A stretch of 36,772 nt of DNA from Ectothiorhodospiraceae bacterium (GTDB lineage: Bacteria; Pseudomonadota; Gammaproteobacteria; Nitrococcales; Aquisalimonadaceae). Numbering within the stretch: the stretch's first letter is position 1; each line of letters starts with the position of its first letter. Both the position numbers and the translations under genes were made by a program. The notes beneath the pieces are model-generated. The model searched no databases. It was not told the DNA's origin and worked only from the letters and a program-made list of their open reading frames with translations. This document shows, piece by piece, positions 18,326 through 27,924 of the stretch. The stretch covers positions 1 through 36,772 of the forward strand of contig SLLM01000294.1 in the NCBI GenBank assembly GCA_007134055.1. Direction: 5' to 3'.

Positions 18326-19584
18326 CAGCCCCCGAACAGCTCCCGGACCTTGTGGATCGCCGCCACCAGCCGGTCCACCTCCTGCCGGGTGTTGTACACG
18401 GCGAAGGATGCACGGGCAGTAGCCGGAATCCCGTAACGGCGCATGACCGGTTCGGCACAGTGATGCCCGGCCCGCACGGCCACGCCATAGCCATCCAGGA
18501 TCGTGCCGATGTCATGGGGATGGGCATCCGTCATGATGAAGGACAGAGCCCCCGCGCGCTTTTCTGCGTTGCCAATGAGCTGCACACCCGGTATCCCGCC
18601 GACCTGCTCCGAGGCATAGGCGAGCAGGTCGGCCTCGTGGGCGGCGACGGCGGCCGGATCCAGGGCAAGGAACCAGTCCACCGCTGCCCCCAGACCGATG
18701 ACGCCGGCGATATTGGGCGTGCCGGCCTCGAAGCGGGCCGGAGGCTCGGCGAACTCCGTCTTCTCGAAGCTCACCGTACGGATCATGTCGCCGCCACCCT
18801 GCCAGGGGGGCATCGCCTGGAGCAGTTCCTGGCGGCCCCAGAGCACTCCGACTCCCGAGGGTCCGTAGAGCTTGTGCGCGGAGAAGGCAAAGAAATCGCA
18901 ATCGAGTTCCTGGACGTCCACCGGCATATGTGGGGCTGACTGGGCTCCGTCCACGAGCACGGGAATGTCCCGGGCATGCGCCAGACGCGCGACCTCCCGC
19001 ACCGGATTCACCGTTCCCAGGGCATTGGACACCTGCAGCAGGCTCACGATCCGGGTCCGCGGTGTCAGCCGCGATTCCACATCATCGAGCGAGAACTCGC
19101 CGGCGTCGGAAATCGGCACGACCACCAGTTTGGCGCCGGTTCGCTCACAAAGGATCTGCCAGGGAACGATGTTGGAATGGTGCTCCATGGCGGTGATCAG
19201 GATCTCGTCCCCCGCCTGCAGCCGGGGTTCGACAAAACTGTATGCCACCAGGTTGATGCTCTCGGTGGTGCCCCGGGTGAAGACGATCTCCTTCTCCGAG
19301 GGCGCGTTGAGCAGCGTCCTCACCTTCCCGCGCACCGCTTCGAACTCGGTAGTGGCCCGCTGGGAAAGCGAGTGAACACCCCGGTGAATGTTCGCGTAAT
19401 ACTCCCGGTAGCAGCGCAGTTCCGCGTCAATGACGGCTTCCGGCTTCTGGGCGCTGGCACCGTTGTCCAGGTAGACCAGTGGATTACCGTTGACCGTCTG
19501 CGCCAGGACCGGGAACTGCCGTCGTATGGCCTGGATATCCAGCCCCCGCCCCGCCTCGTGCTGCAGTGGATTGACCGAACTCAT
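18325..19584 (-). CDS. sufS: Cysteine desulfurase SufS
   Basis: YLDNGASAQKPEAVIDA, NIHRGVHSLSQRATTEFE, HHSNIVPWQ, DGAQSAPHMPVDVQ, SAHKLYGPSGVGVLWG, RAGHHCAEP; ATG at 19584 overlaps the sufD stop. Confidence 0.95.
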   Translation of the reverse strand: MSSVNPLQHEAGRGLDIQAIRRQFPVLAQTVNGNPLVYLDNGASAQKPEAVIDAELRCYREYYANIHRGVHSLSQRATTEFEAVRGKVRTLLNAPSEKEIVFTRGTTESINLVAYSFVEPRLQAGDEILITAMEHHSNIVPWQILCERTGAKLVVVPISDAGEFSLDDVESRLTPRTRIVSLLQVSNALGTVNPVREVARLAHARDIPVLVDGAQSAPHMPVDVQELDCDFFAFSAHKLYGPSGVGVLWGRQELLQAMPPWQGGGDMIRTVSFEKTEFAEPPARFEAGTPNIAGVIGLGAAVDWFLALDPAAVAAHEADLLAYASEQVGGIPGVQLIGNAEKRAGALSFIMTDAHPHDIGTILDGYGVAVRAGHHCAEPVMRRYGIPATARASFAVYNTRQEVDRLVAAIHKVRELFGG

Positions 19585-20912
19585 AACAGTTCCTTCACCG
19601 TTTCGTCCCCGGGCAGCAGCCCGAACAGGCGCTCCCGCTGGTACTGCCGTACGGCCTCCAGGGGCAGCGCCTCCAGCATCTCGTTGGCAAACGCGAAAGT
19701 CAGCAGCCCGGTCGCGTCCCGCTCGCCGATGCCCCGTGACCGGAGATAGAACAGCGCCTCGCGATCGAGCTGACCAACCGTCGAGCCGTGGGCGCACTTG
19801 ACGTCATCCGCATAGATCTCGAGGCGCGGATTGGAATGCGCCAGGGCCCGGGGGCTCAGCACCAGATTGCGGTTCTGTTGCTGGGAATCCGTGTTCTGGG
19901 CATCCGGGGCAACATGGATAAGACCGTCGAAGACGGACTCCGCCTTGCCGTCGAGTATGCCCTTGAATAGCTGCTGGCTGGTGCAGTGACCGGCACGATG
20001 GCGCACCCAGGTGTGGTAGTCGCTGTACTGCCCCTCCCCCACCAGGTAGAGGCCGGCGAGATCGGCATGGGCGCCCTGATCCAGGAGATTCACATAGGCG
20101 TCGGTGCGGCCGAGCCGCGCGCCGTTGCTGAAACTGTGCAGATGGAACCGGGCGTCCCGCTCCAGATCGGCATGGATCACCCCCAGGTGATACGCGCCCG
20201 AGCCCTCCTCCTGCATGTGGTACAGGCTGATCCGGCTGTTGGGGCCACCGGCCACCTCCGTGACCGGACAGGCGAGGTACGACACGTCGTCCGGGCCGGA
20301 ATGTACCAGTACCAGGTCCGCCTCGGCACTGCTTCCCGCCCGCACCAGGACCCGGGGGTAGCTGGCATGGCCATCCGCCGATTCGCTACTCATGAACACC
20401 AGCACAAGCGGCCTGTCCAGGACCGTTCCCGGCGCCAGGTCGACGACTACGCCATCGCCCCAGAGGGCCGTATTGAGTGCCGCGAAGGGATGGTTGTCGA
20501 GTTCGGCATGCGCGGCCAGGGAACCCTCCAGCGCATCCGGCTCCTGGCGCACAGTCTCCGCAAGGCTGCGAACGACCGCCCCCGAGGGCAGATCGTCCAG
20601 TGCCCGGTGATCCGGGCTCAGGTGGCCATCGACGAAGACCAGCCGGTATGCGTCAGGCACGACCGCCGCCGTCGGCGCCAGCGCCATGGGCAGGGCTCCG
20701 CGGACGGCGGCGCTTACGTAATGCGATTGCGCCAACGGCATCAGTCTGGCATTGCGCCACGCTTCGACGCGACGACCCGGGAACCCCTGGGCCTCAAAGG
20801 CGTGTATGCCGGCAAGGCGGCGCTGGCGCAGCCACTCCGGCTCGTTGCCGGGGCCGCGGTTCTCGAACTCCGCCAGGTACGCGTTCTTCTGTTCCACCAC
20901 CGCAGACATCAA
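19581..20912 (-). CDS. sufD: Fe-S cluster assembly protein SufD
   Basis: GRRVEAWRNARL; KGILDGKAESVFDGLIHVAPDAQNTDSQQQNRNLVLSPRALAHSNPRLEIYADDVKCAHGSTVGQLD. Confidence 0.95.
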   Translation of the reverse strand: MMSAVVEQKNAYLAEFENRGPGNEPEWLRQRRLAGIHAFEAQGFPGRRVEAWRNARLMPLAQSHYVSAAVRGALPMALAPTAAVVPDAYRLVFVDGHLSPDHRALDDLPSGAVVRSLAETVRQEPDALEGSLAAHAELDNHPFAALNTALWGDGVVVDLAPGTVLDRPLVLVFMSSESADGHASYPRVLVRAGSSAEADLVLVHSGPDDVSYLACPVTEVAGGPNSRISLYHMQEEGSGAYHLGVIHADLERDARFHLHSFSNGARLGRTDAYVNLLDQGAHADLAGLYLVGEGQYSDYHTWVRHRAGHCTSQQLFKGILDGKAESVFDGLIHVAPDAQNTDSQQQNRNLVLSPRALAHSNPRLEIYADDVKCAHGSTVGQLDREALFYLRSRGIGERDATGLLTFAFANEMLEALPLEAVRQYQRERLFGLLPGDETVKELL

Positions 20913-20918
20913 TGCACC

Positions 20919-21674
<756 letters not shown>

Positions 21675-21735
21675 TTCGTTGCTCCACGCGCTGTCGGTGT
21701 GACGGCGCTGCCGTCGGGAATACCGCTGATCCATC

Positions 21736-23199
21736 TCAGCCGACGCTGTCCTCCAGCGTGACCTCCAGCAGCTTCTGCGCCTCGACCGCGAACTCCATCG
21801 GCAGGGTCTTGAACACGTCCCTGCAGAAGCCATTGACGATCAGGGAAACCGCTTCCTCCTCGCCGATGCCGCGCTGCTTGCAGTAGAACAGCTGATCCTC
21901 GCTGATCCGGGAGGTGGTCGCCTCGTGCTCGATCTGTGCGCCGGGGTGCTGGGCATCGATGTAGGGAAACGTGTGGGCGCCGCACTGATCGCCGATCAGC
22001 ATGGAGTCGCACTGGGAATAATTCCTGGCGTTCGCCGCCGTGGGCAGCACCCGCACCAGGCCGCGATAGCTCTGCTCGCCGCGCCCGGCGGAGATGCCCT
22101 TGGAAATGATGGTGCTGCGGGTGTTTTTCCCCATGTGGATCATCTTGGTGCCGGTATCCGCCTGCTGGCGCCCGCGGGTGACGGCAACGGAATAGAACTC
22201 GCCCACGGAGTCGTCGCCACGGAGCACGCAGCTTGGATACTTCCAGGTGATGGCGGAACCTGTCTCCACCTGGGTCCAGGAAATCCTGGAACGCTTGCCC
22301 GCGCACAGGCCGCGCTTGGTGACGAAGTTGAAGATGCCGCCCTTGCCGTTCTCGTCCCCGGGATACCAGTTCTGTACCGTTGAGTACTTGATGTCGGCAT
22401 CATCCAGCGCAATCAGCTCGACTACGGCGGCATGCAGCTGATTCTCATCCCGCATGGGCGCCGTGCAGCCCTCCAGGTACGACACCGAGGCGCCCTCCTC
22501 GGCGATGATGAGCGTACGCTCGAACTGACCCGTGTGCCCTGCGTTCATCCGGAAATAGGTGGAGAGCTCCATCGGGCATCGCACCCCCCGGGGGATGAAC
22601 ACGAAGGAACCGTCGGAGAACACCGCCGAGTTGAGCGCCGCGAAGAAATTGTCGCCCTTCGGCACGACGGTACCCAGGTACTTGCGTACCAGTTCCGGGT
22701 GTTCCCGCACCGCTTCCGACATGGAGCAGAAGATCACCCCGGCCTCGGCCAGCTTGTGCTTGAAGGTTGTACCCACGGAAACGCTGTCGAACACCGCATC
22801 CACGGCAACGTTGTTGCGACTGCCTTCGACTCCGGCCAGCATCTCCCGCTCGTGCATGGGGATCCCCAGCTTTTCGTAGGTCTCCAGCAACTTGGGGTCG
22901 ACCTCGTCCAGGCTCTTGGGTTGATCCTTGGGGGCTGCGAAGTAGCTGATGGCCTGGAAATCAATCGGCGGATAGTGCACGTGCGCCCAGTTGGGATGGG
23001 GCATCTCCAGCCACCCCCGGAAGGCCTCCAGACGCCATTCCAGCAGCCACTCGGGCTCGCCCTTCTTGGCGGAAATGAAACGCACCGTATCCTCGTCCAG
23101 GCCCGGCGGCAGGGACTCCTGCTCGATGTCCGTAACGAAGCCGTACTTGTAACCATGCTTCTGCGTCAGTTCCTCGATGGTTCGGGTACTTGCTGACAT
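21736..23199 (-). CDS. sufB: Fe-S cluster assembly protein SufB
   Basis: 487 aa; [90 protein letters not shown]. Confidence 0.97.
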   Translation of the reverse strand: MSASTRTIEELTQKHGYKYGFVTDIEQESLPPGLDEDTVRFISAKKGEPEWLLEWRLEAFRGWLEMPHPNWAHVHYPPIDFQAISYFAAPKDQPKSLDEVDPKLLETYEKLGIPMHEREMLAGVEGSRNNVAVDAVFDSVSVGTTFKHKLAEAGVIFCSMSEAVREHPELVRKYLGTVVPKGDNFFAALNSAVFSDGSFVFIPRGVRCPMELSTYFRMNAGHTGQFERTLIIAEEGASVSYLEGCTAPMRDENQLHAAVVELIALDDADIKYSTVQNWYPGDENGKGGIFNFVTKRGLCAGKRSRISWTQVETGSAITWKYPSCVLRGDDSVGEFYSVAVTRGRQQADTGTKMIHMGKNTRSTIISKGISAGRGEQSYRGLVRVLPTAANARNYSQCDSMLIGDQCGAHTFPYIDAQHPGAQIEHEATTSRISEDQLFYCKQRGIGEEEAVSLIVNGFCRDVFKTLPMEFAVEAQKLLEVTLEDSVG

Positions 23200-23214
23200 A
23201 CCATGCTGCTCCGC

Positions 23215-23691
23215 TCAGTTAACCGCCGACCGGACCCGTTCGCCAAGGGCCCGCAGTCCCGGATGTTCCGCTGCAAGTGGTTCGCTCATGTCCTTCAGGG
23301 ACACCGCTTCCAGAGCGTGTTGAAATACATCGTTGATCCGCGACCAGTTACTGCTGACAGCGCAATGGGCGCTGTACTGACACGCGGAGTTGCCGCCCTC
23401 GATACAATCCGTCAGGGCAATCGGCCCCTCGATGGCGTTGATCACCGCCGCAATGGAAATCTCCTCGGCCGGCCGCGCGAGACTATACCCGCCCTTGGCT
23501 CCCCGATGCGAGACCAGCAGCTGCGCCCGTACCAACTGCTTGAGAATCTTGCTGACCACCGGTGCCGGCAGGCAGCGCCGGGCGGAAAGCCAGGCGGCGC
23601 TGTAGCACTCGTCCGGCTCCTGCGCCATCAGACTGAGGATGGCGGTCGCATAATCCGTTTCCCGATTGATCCGTAACATGGCGAGCCGCAC
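23215..23691 (-). CDS. Rrf2-family SUF system regulator (start may be ATG 23679)
   Basis: MLRINRETDYATAILSLMAQ...RRCLPAPVVSKILKQLVRAQLLVSHRGAKGGYSLARPAEEIS; three Cys in DCIEGGNSACQYSAHCAV; first gene of the suf cluster. Confidence 0.9.
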   Translation of the reverse strand: MRLAMLRINRETDYATAILSLMAQEPDECYSAAWLSARRCLPAPVVSKILKQLVRAQLLVSHRGAKGGYSLARPAEEISIAAVINAIEGPIALTDCIEGGNSACQYSAHCAVSSNWSRINDVFQHALEAVSLKDMSEPLAAEHPGLRALGERVRSAVN

Positions 23692-23696
23692 CGCTT

Positions 23697-23721
23697 AAAC
23701 CGTACCAAATTCGTACGGTTT
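23697..23721. promoter_or_regulatory. 25-bp perfect inverted repeat AAACCGTAC-CAAATTC-GTACGGTTT, candidate operator of the suf operon
   Basis: 9-bp perfect arms and 7-bp spacer, between a predicted promoter and the Rrf2 gene. Confidence 0.65.
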
Positions 23722-23722
23722 C

Positions 23723-23751
23723 ATTATTCCTGCTGACGACCCGGAGTGCAA
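23723..23751 (-). promoter_or_regulatory. Candidate sigma70 promoter of the suf operon (TTGCAC-N17-AATAAT)
   Basis: Minus-strand hexamers at 23746-23751 and 23723-23728 with 17-bp spacing, abutting the inverted repeat. Confidence 0.5.
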
Positions 23752-23833
23752 CCCCGGTTCCCGGCGCCACTGCCCGGGCTGCAGCGGGCGCGGAACCCGT
23801 TCCACCCGGTCTGAAGGCACGGCTGCCCCGGCA

Positions 23834-25123
23834 TCACCCGAACAGCAATACGCAGATAAGAACCGCCCCGGCCACGCCGGCCAGATCAGCGGTCAGTCCC
23901 GCCGCCAGGGTATGGCGGATACGGCGTACCTGGATGGCGCCGAAGTACACCGCCAACACGTAGAAGGTGGTTTCCGTGGAACCCTGCAGTGTACTGACCA
24001 GCAACCCGGTATAGCTGTCCGGCCCGATCTGCGGATCGTTGATGATGGACGCCATGACGCCATAGGCCCCGGAGCCGGACAGGGGCCGCAGCAGCGCCAT
24101 GGGCAACGCCTCCGCAGGCAGTCCCAGGCGCGAGGTGTAGCCGCCGATGAAATCCACCATGACCTGCAGGGCGCCGCTGGCCCGGAACATGCCCACTGCC
24201 ACGAGTATTGCCACCAGGTACGGGATGATCCGCAGCGCAACCTGGAAACCTTCCTTGGCGCCCTCGACGAAGGATTCGTACACTCGCACGCCCCGGGAGG
24301 CGCCGAAAACCAGGAACCCGACAATCAGCCCCGGAATGATCCACGGAGCCACGGCCCGCCCGTACAGGATCGACAGTGGAATCAGTGACACGACCCCCAG
24401 CAGCGCCAGTACGGACACCCACCCCGGATAGGCTTCGCCGGCTTCGGCAGGAAGCTCCTCCTCCCGGGCAGTCGCCTCTTCCCGCCGCGCGGGTGCCGCT
24501 TCCATCGGAAACGGCCGTACCGGAAACCAGCGTGCATACAGCATGGCAGCCATGATCGCCACCGTGGTGGCACACACGGTTGCAAATAGAGTCGTGGGCA
24601 GGATCGCTGCGGGCTCGCTGGACCCGGCCGCAGCCCGCAGGGCGATGACTCCCGTGGGCAACAGGGTGATACTCGAGGTGTTGATGGCCAGGAACAACGC
24701 CATGGAATTGGTTGCCGTGCCCTTGTGCGGGTTGAGCTTGTCCAGCTCCTGCATCGCCCGGATGCCGAACGGTGTAGCGGCATTGCCAAGCCCCAGGGCA
24801 TTGGCGGAGAAATTGAGAATCATGGCGCCCATGGCCGGGTGGTCGGCCGGCACTTCCGGGAAGAGGCGCACCATCACCGGTCGGATCAGTTTCGCCAGGA
24901 TCACCAGCAGGCCGCCCTCCTCGGCCACCTTCACCAGCCCGAGGAACAGCGTCATCACCCCCACCAGGCCGATGGCGAGCTCCACGGCACCGCCGGCGGA
25001 ATCCACCACGGCGGCGGTGAGTTCCTGCATGGGGGAATCGCCGTCCGCTGCATCGTGCCCGATCTCGCGCCAGGCGGCGGTGAGAAACGCCACCAGCACG
25101 ATACAGAGGAAAACGACGTTCAT
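23834..25123 (-). CDS. SpmA-SpmB-like fused nucleoside-recognition (Gate) domain membrane protein
   Basis: N-half SANALGLGNAATPFGIRAMQELDKLNPHKGTATNSMALFLAINTSSITLLPTGVIALRA resembles SpmA; C-half LRPLSGSGAYGVMASIINDPQIGPDSYTGLLVSTLQGSTETTFYVLAVYFGA resembles SpmB. Confidence 0.85.
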   Translation of the reverse strand: MNVVFLCIVLVAFLTAAWREIGHDAADGDSPMQELTAAVVDSAGGAVELAIGLVGVMTLFLGLVKVAEEGGLLVILAKLIRPVMVRLFPEVPADHPAMGAMILNFSANALGLGNAATPFGIRAMQELDKLNPHKGTATNSMALFLAINTSSITLLPTGVIALRAAAGSSEPAAILPTTLFATVCATTVAIMAAMLYARWFPVRPFPMEAAPARREEATAREEELPAEAGEAYPGWVSVLALLGVVSLIPLSILYGRAVAPWIIPGLIVGFLVFGASRGVRVYESFVEGAKEGFQVALRIIPYLVAILVAVGMFRASGALQVMVDFIGGYTSRLGLPAEALPMALLRPLSGSGAYGVMASIINDPQIGPDSYTGLLVSTLQGSTETTFYVLAVYFGAIQVRRIRHTLAAGLTADLAGVAGAVLICVLLFG

Positions 25124-25294
25124 GGCGAGGCTCGCAACAGGAAACGAAGGGCGGCCCCGCCGCCCGGAATGTCGCCATGATGCCGACGGCGACCAGACAA
25201 GCCAAGTCCGCCGGCCGGTGGCGCGCTGGACCCGGCGTTCGCATGCGGGCATGATCTGCCACCGGACCTTGCTGCCCACAGCCGGGGATTGACG

Positions 25295-25621
25295 ATGATG
25301 CGTCTCAGCGGCTTTATCGCCTTCGCCTGTATCCTGGCCGTGGCCATGGTGCTGATCATCCGTGCCCAGCCCGGCCCGTTTCCGGAACCGCATGCAAGCT
25401 GCCTGCAGGCGCATCGGGACAACCCCGGCCACACGCTCGGCCCGCTCGGACGCACTGACCTTCTCTTCGAGCCCGACCGATCCCTCGTGGAGACCCGGGA
25501 GGACGGACCGGGGGAACGGATCCGTACCCATGTCCGACCCGCCGCCCGCTCCGCGGGTCGGCCGCTGGACCTGATCTGCTATCGTGACGGAGACGGCTCC
25601 CCACTACGCCTGAACCGGTGA
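25295..25621 (+). CDS. Hypothetical small protein with an N-terminal hydrophobic segment
   Basis: MMRLSGFIAFACILAVAMVLIIRA then a polar region; no recognised family. Confidence 0.4.
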   Translation: MMRLSGFIAFACILAVAMVLIIRAQPGPFPEPHASCLQAHRDNPGHTLGPLGRTDLLFEPDRSLVETREDGPGERIRTHVRPAARSAGRPLDLICYRDGDGSPLRLNR

Positions 25622-25668
25622 GAGACCTTCCCGCGCCAACCGCTTTTGTGTACCATGCACAGTCAATT

Positions 25669-25745
25669 CGGGGTGTAGCGCAGCCTGGTAGCGCACCTGC
25701 ATGGGGTGCAGGTGGTCGGAGGTTCAAATCCTCTCACCCCGACCA
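25669..25745 (+). tRNA. tRNA-Pro (anticodon GGG), CCA encoded
   Basis: 77 nt; acceptor CGGGGTG/CACCCCG; anticodon arm CCTGC-ATGGGGT-GCAGG; T arm GGAGG-TTCAAAT-CCTCT; 3' ACCA. Confidence 0.96.
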
Positions 25746-25753
25746 ATACAATC

Positions 25754-25784
25754 AAAAGGTTGGCGATTAGTCGCCAACCTTTTT
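25754..25784 (+). terminator. Rho-independent terminator after tRNA-Pro
   Basis: AAAAGGTTGGCGA-TTAG-TCGCCAACCTTTT plus T: 13-bp perfect stem, T-rich 3' side. Confidence 0.85.
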
Positions 25785-25952
25785 CCTGAAAGGTCTTGAA
25801 GGATCGCTCAGAATCCGCGACTCGATACGGCCCTCATCCCACCGCTCGTGTACCCGCGCGTAATGTGCTGTCATCTGCTCCGAGCGGTGCCCACGCCAGT
25901 CCTGAATCCCGCTTGTTGAGCAGCCCTCGTCGCGCCACCGGGGGCAGGGTAC
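25767..25952 (-). pseudogene. C-terminal remnant of a tyrosine recombinase (phage/island integrase)
   Basis: Minus-strand frame reads VPCPRWRDEGCSTSGIQDWRGHRSEQMTAHYARVHERWDEGRIESRILSDPSRPFRKKVGD*; GHRS and following Tyr resemble integrase box II; no N-terminal part; next to tRNA 3' end. Confidence 0.6.
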
Positions 25953-25965
25953 GCATGATGCACGT

Positions 25966-27048
25966 TCATCCTCCTGGCCTTATCGCCACCTTGAGGACTC
26001 CATCGCGCTGATGGGAGAAGAGCTCATAGGCCTCGGCGATATCATCCAGCGTGTAGTGATGAGTCACCATCGGACCCAGATCCACGCGTCCGGACTCGAT
26101 CATCTGCATCAGACGACGCATGCGCTCCTTGCCCCCGGGGCAGAGTGACGTAATGATCTTGTGATCACCCAGGCCGGCGGCATAGGCGCCAAGCGGAATC
26201 CGCAGGTCCTCGGAATAAACCCCGAGGCTGGACAGCGTACCGCCAGGTTTGATTATGCGTAACGCTGCCTCGAATGTACTCTGCAGCCCTAGCGCCTCGA
26301 TCGAGGCATCGACGCCACGACCGCCCGTGAGCCTGAGGATCTCCTCCACCACATCCACCTTGCGGAAATCCAGAGTGACATCGGCTCCCAGTTGTTTTGC
26401 CATGGTTAGCCGCTCATCGACGCCATCCACCGCAATGATCATCCCTGCACCACGCAACCGGGCCCCGGCCGTGGCACAGAGTCCTATGGGGCCCTGGGCG
26501 AACACCGCGACCGAGTCGCCAATGCGGATACCAGCAGATTCTGCCCCGGCGAACCCGGTCGACAGGATATCCGGACACATCAGAACCTGTTCGTCGCTCA
26601 ACGCATCGGGCACCGGGGCCAGGTTGGCCTGCGCGTCCGGGACCACCAGATACTCCGCCTGAGCCCCGTTGATGGTATTCCCGAAGCGCCAGCCGCCCAT
26701 GGGTTTGTAGCCATGCCCCCCGTGGCCTCCGTCCTGGGCGGAGCAGCCGTCCTGGCAGGCATAGGAAGTGAAGCTTGGGCAGATGGCACCGGCGATCACG
26801 CGTTGACCCTCGTGGTAGCCAGTGACGCTGGAACCGAGCTTCTCGATTACGCCAACCGGCTCATGCCCGACGGTAAGACCCTTTTCCACTGGATACTCAC
26901 CCTTGAGGATGTGAACGTCGGTACCACAGATCGTCGTGGTGGTTATCCGTATCAAGGCATCGTTCGGGCCGATGTTCGGAACCCGCTTCTCATCAATCTC
27001 GATCCGCCCCGGCTCGACGAATACGGCGGCTTTCATCATCTGTGCCAT
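25966..27048 (-). CDS. Zinc-dependent alcohol dehydrogenase (MDR superfamily)
   Basis: MMKAAVFVEPG; CGTDVHILKGEYPV; GLTVGHEPVGVIEKLGSSV; GPIGLCATAGARLRGA. Confidence 0.9.
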   Translation of the reverse strand: MAQMMKAAVFVEPGRIEIDEKRVPNIGPNDALIRITTTTICGTDVHILKGEYPVEKGLTVGHEPVGVIEKLGSSVTGYHEGQRVIAGAICPSFTSYACQDGCSAQDGGHGGHGYKPMGGWRFGNTINGAQAEYLVVPDAQANLAPVPDALSDEQVLMCPDILSTGFAGAESAGIRIGDSVAVFAQGPIGLCATAGARLRGAGMIIAVDGVDERLTMAKQLGADVTLDFRKVDVVEEILRLTGGRGVDASIEALGLQSTFEAALRIIKPGGTLSSLGVYSEDLRIPLGAYAAGLGDHKIITSLCPGGKERMRRLMQMIESGRVDLGPMVTHHYTLDDIAEAYELFSHQRDGVLKVAIRPGG

Positions 27049-27924
27049 ATAGAATTGCCTCTGTGCTGAAGTGGAGTAGAGGTGAATCCACCCAAGGCCA
27101 GCATGGCACAGCTTCCCGGAGATTGTGCTGTCACAACCCTGGAGGAACGCTGCGTTTCAGGGTGCCCGCGAAACCTGATCCGAGGCGTCAGCCTGTGGAC
27201 TGTGGCCCCGGCGATGGATTGTCGGATAATTGAACAAGACTCGAATCGCCGGTCGCTGGACCAACGCGGAGCAGAAGGCGATCGCGCCCTGCCTGGTACG
27301 GCGTTGCTGTTGTTGATGCAGGGGACATTGTTGCCCCCGGTGATCGCGTGGCTCGTTTACCGCCGGTTCCGCCACTAACGGGTGTTGCCGATTGAACGGG
27401 GACTGGAATTGCCGGGAGTCGATTCTCCTGGGCGCCAAGCTTCGGATGTCTCGTGGACGATTCAGACGGAAATCTCAGAAATCAGCAAAAAATACACCTG
27501 TAAAATACTGTTTTAACATGCCCTGCGGGGATCTTTTCCTGCAGATTCTTACCTGCGTAAAGTTGCGTGCAGGAGCAGATTCTCTGCAATTGCCTGGCAG
27601 GTTACGGACAAAGCGTGCCGCATCCAGTGCCACAGGCCGCCGGTTCCGATAGCTGTCCACCATCTGTCCCGGCATATCCCGTTCGGCCGACACAGCCGTT
27701 GGTCCGGGCGCGCGAGCACACACAGGGCGCGGTCGGAATCCAGGAGACAGCCCGTTGCTTCGTCACACCTATCAAATGATAGTGCCGACGGCGCTCACAG
27801 GCGCCCCATGCCGCCGCCGCAAAGGACCGCACAACCAACTGAAATGGTGGGACAAACGTTCTCGCGCACGGAAATTGCAACCTGCCCGGACCCTTATCGG
27901 CCCTCACCCCCGGGAGGCAGGCCC

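Noticed and set aside
23886-25262. 458-aa minus-strand ORF in an alternative frame of the SpmAB-like gene
   Set aside because: Low-complexity frame-shifted translation; the 23834-25123 frame gives a coherent membrane protein
27082-27378. 98-aa ORF downstream of the alcohol dehydrogenase promoter region
   Set aside because: No family resemblance, no clear RBS, and composition not distinctive
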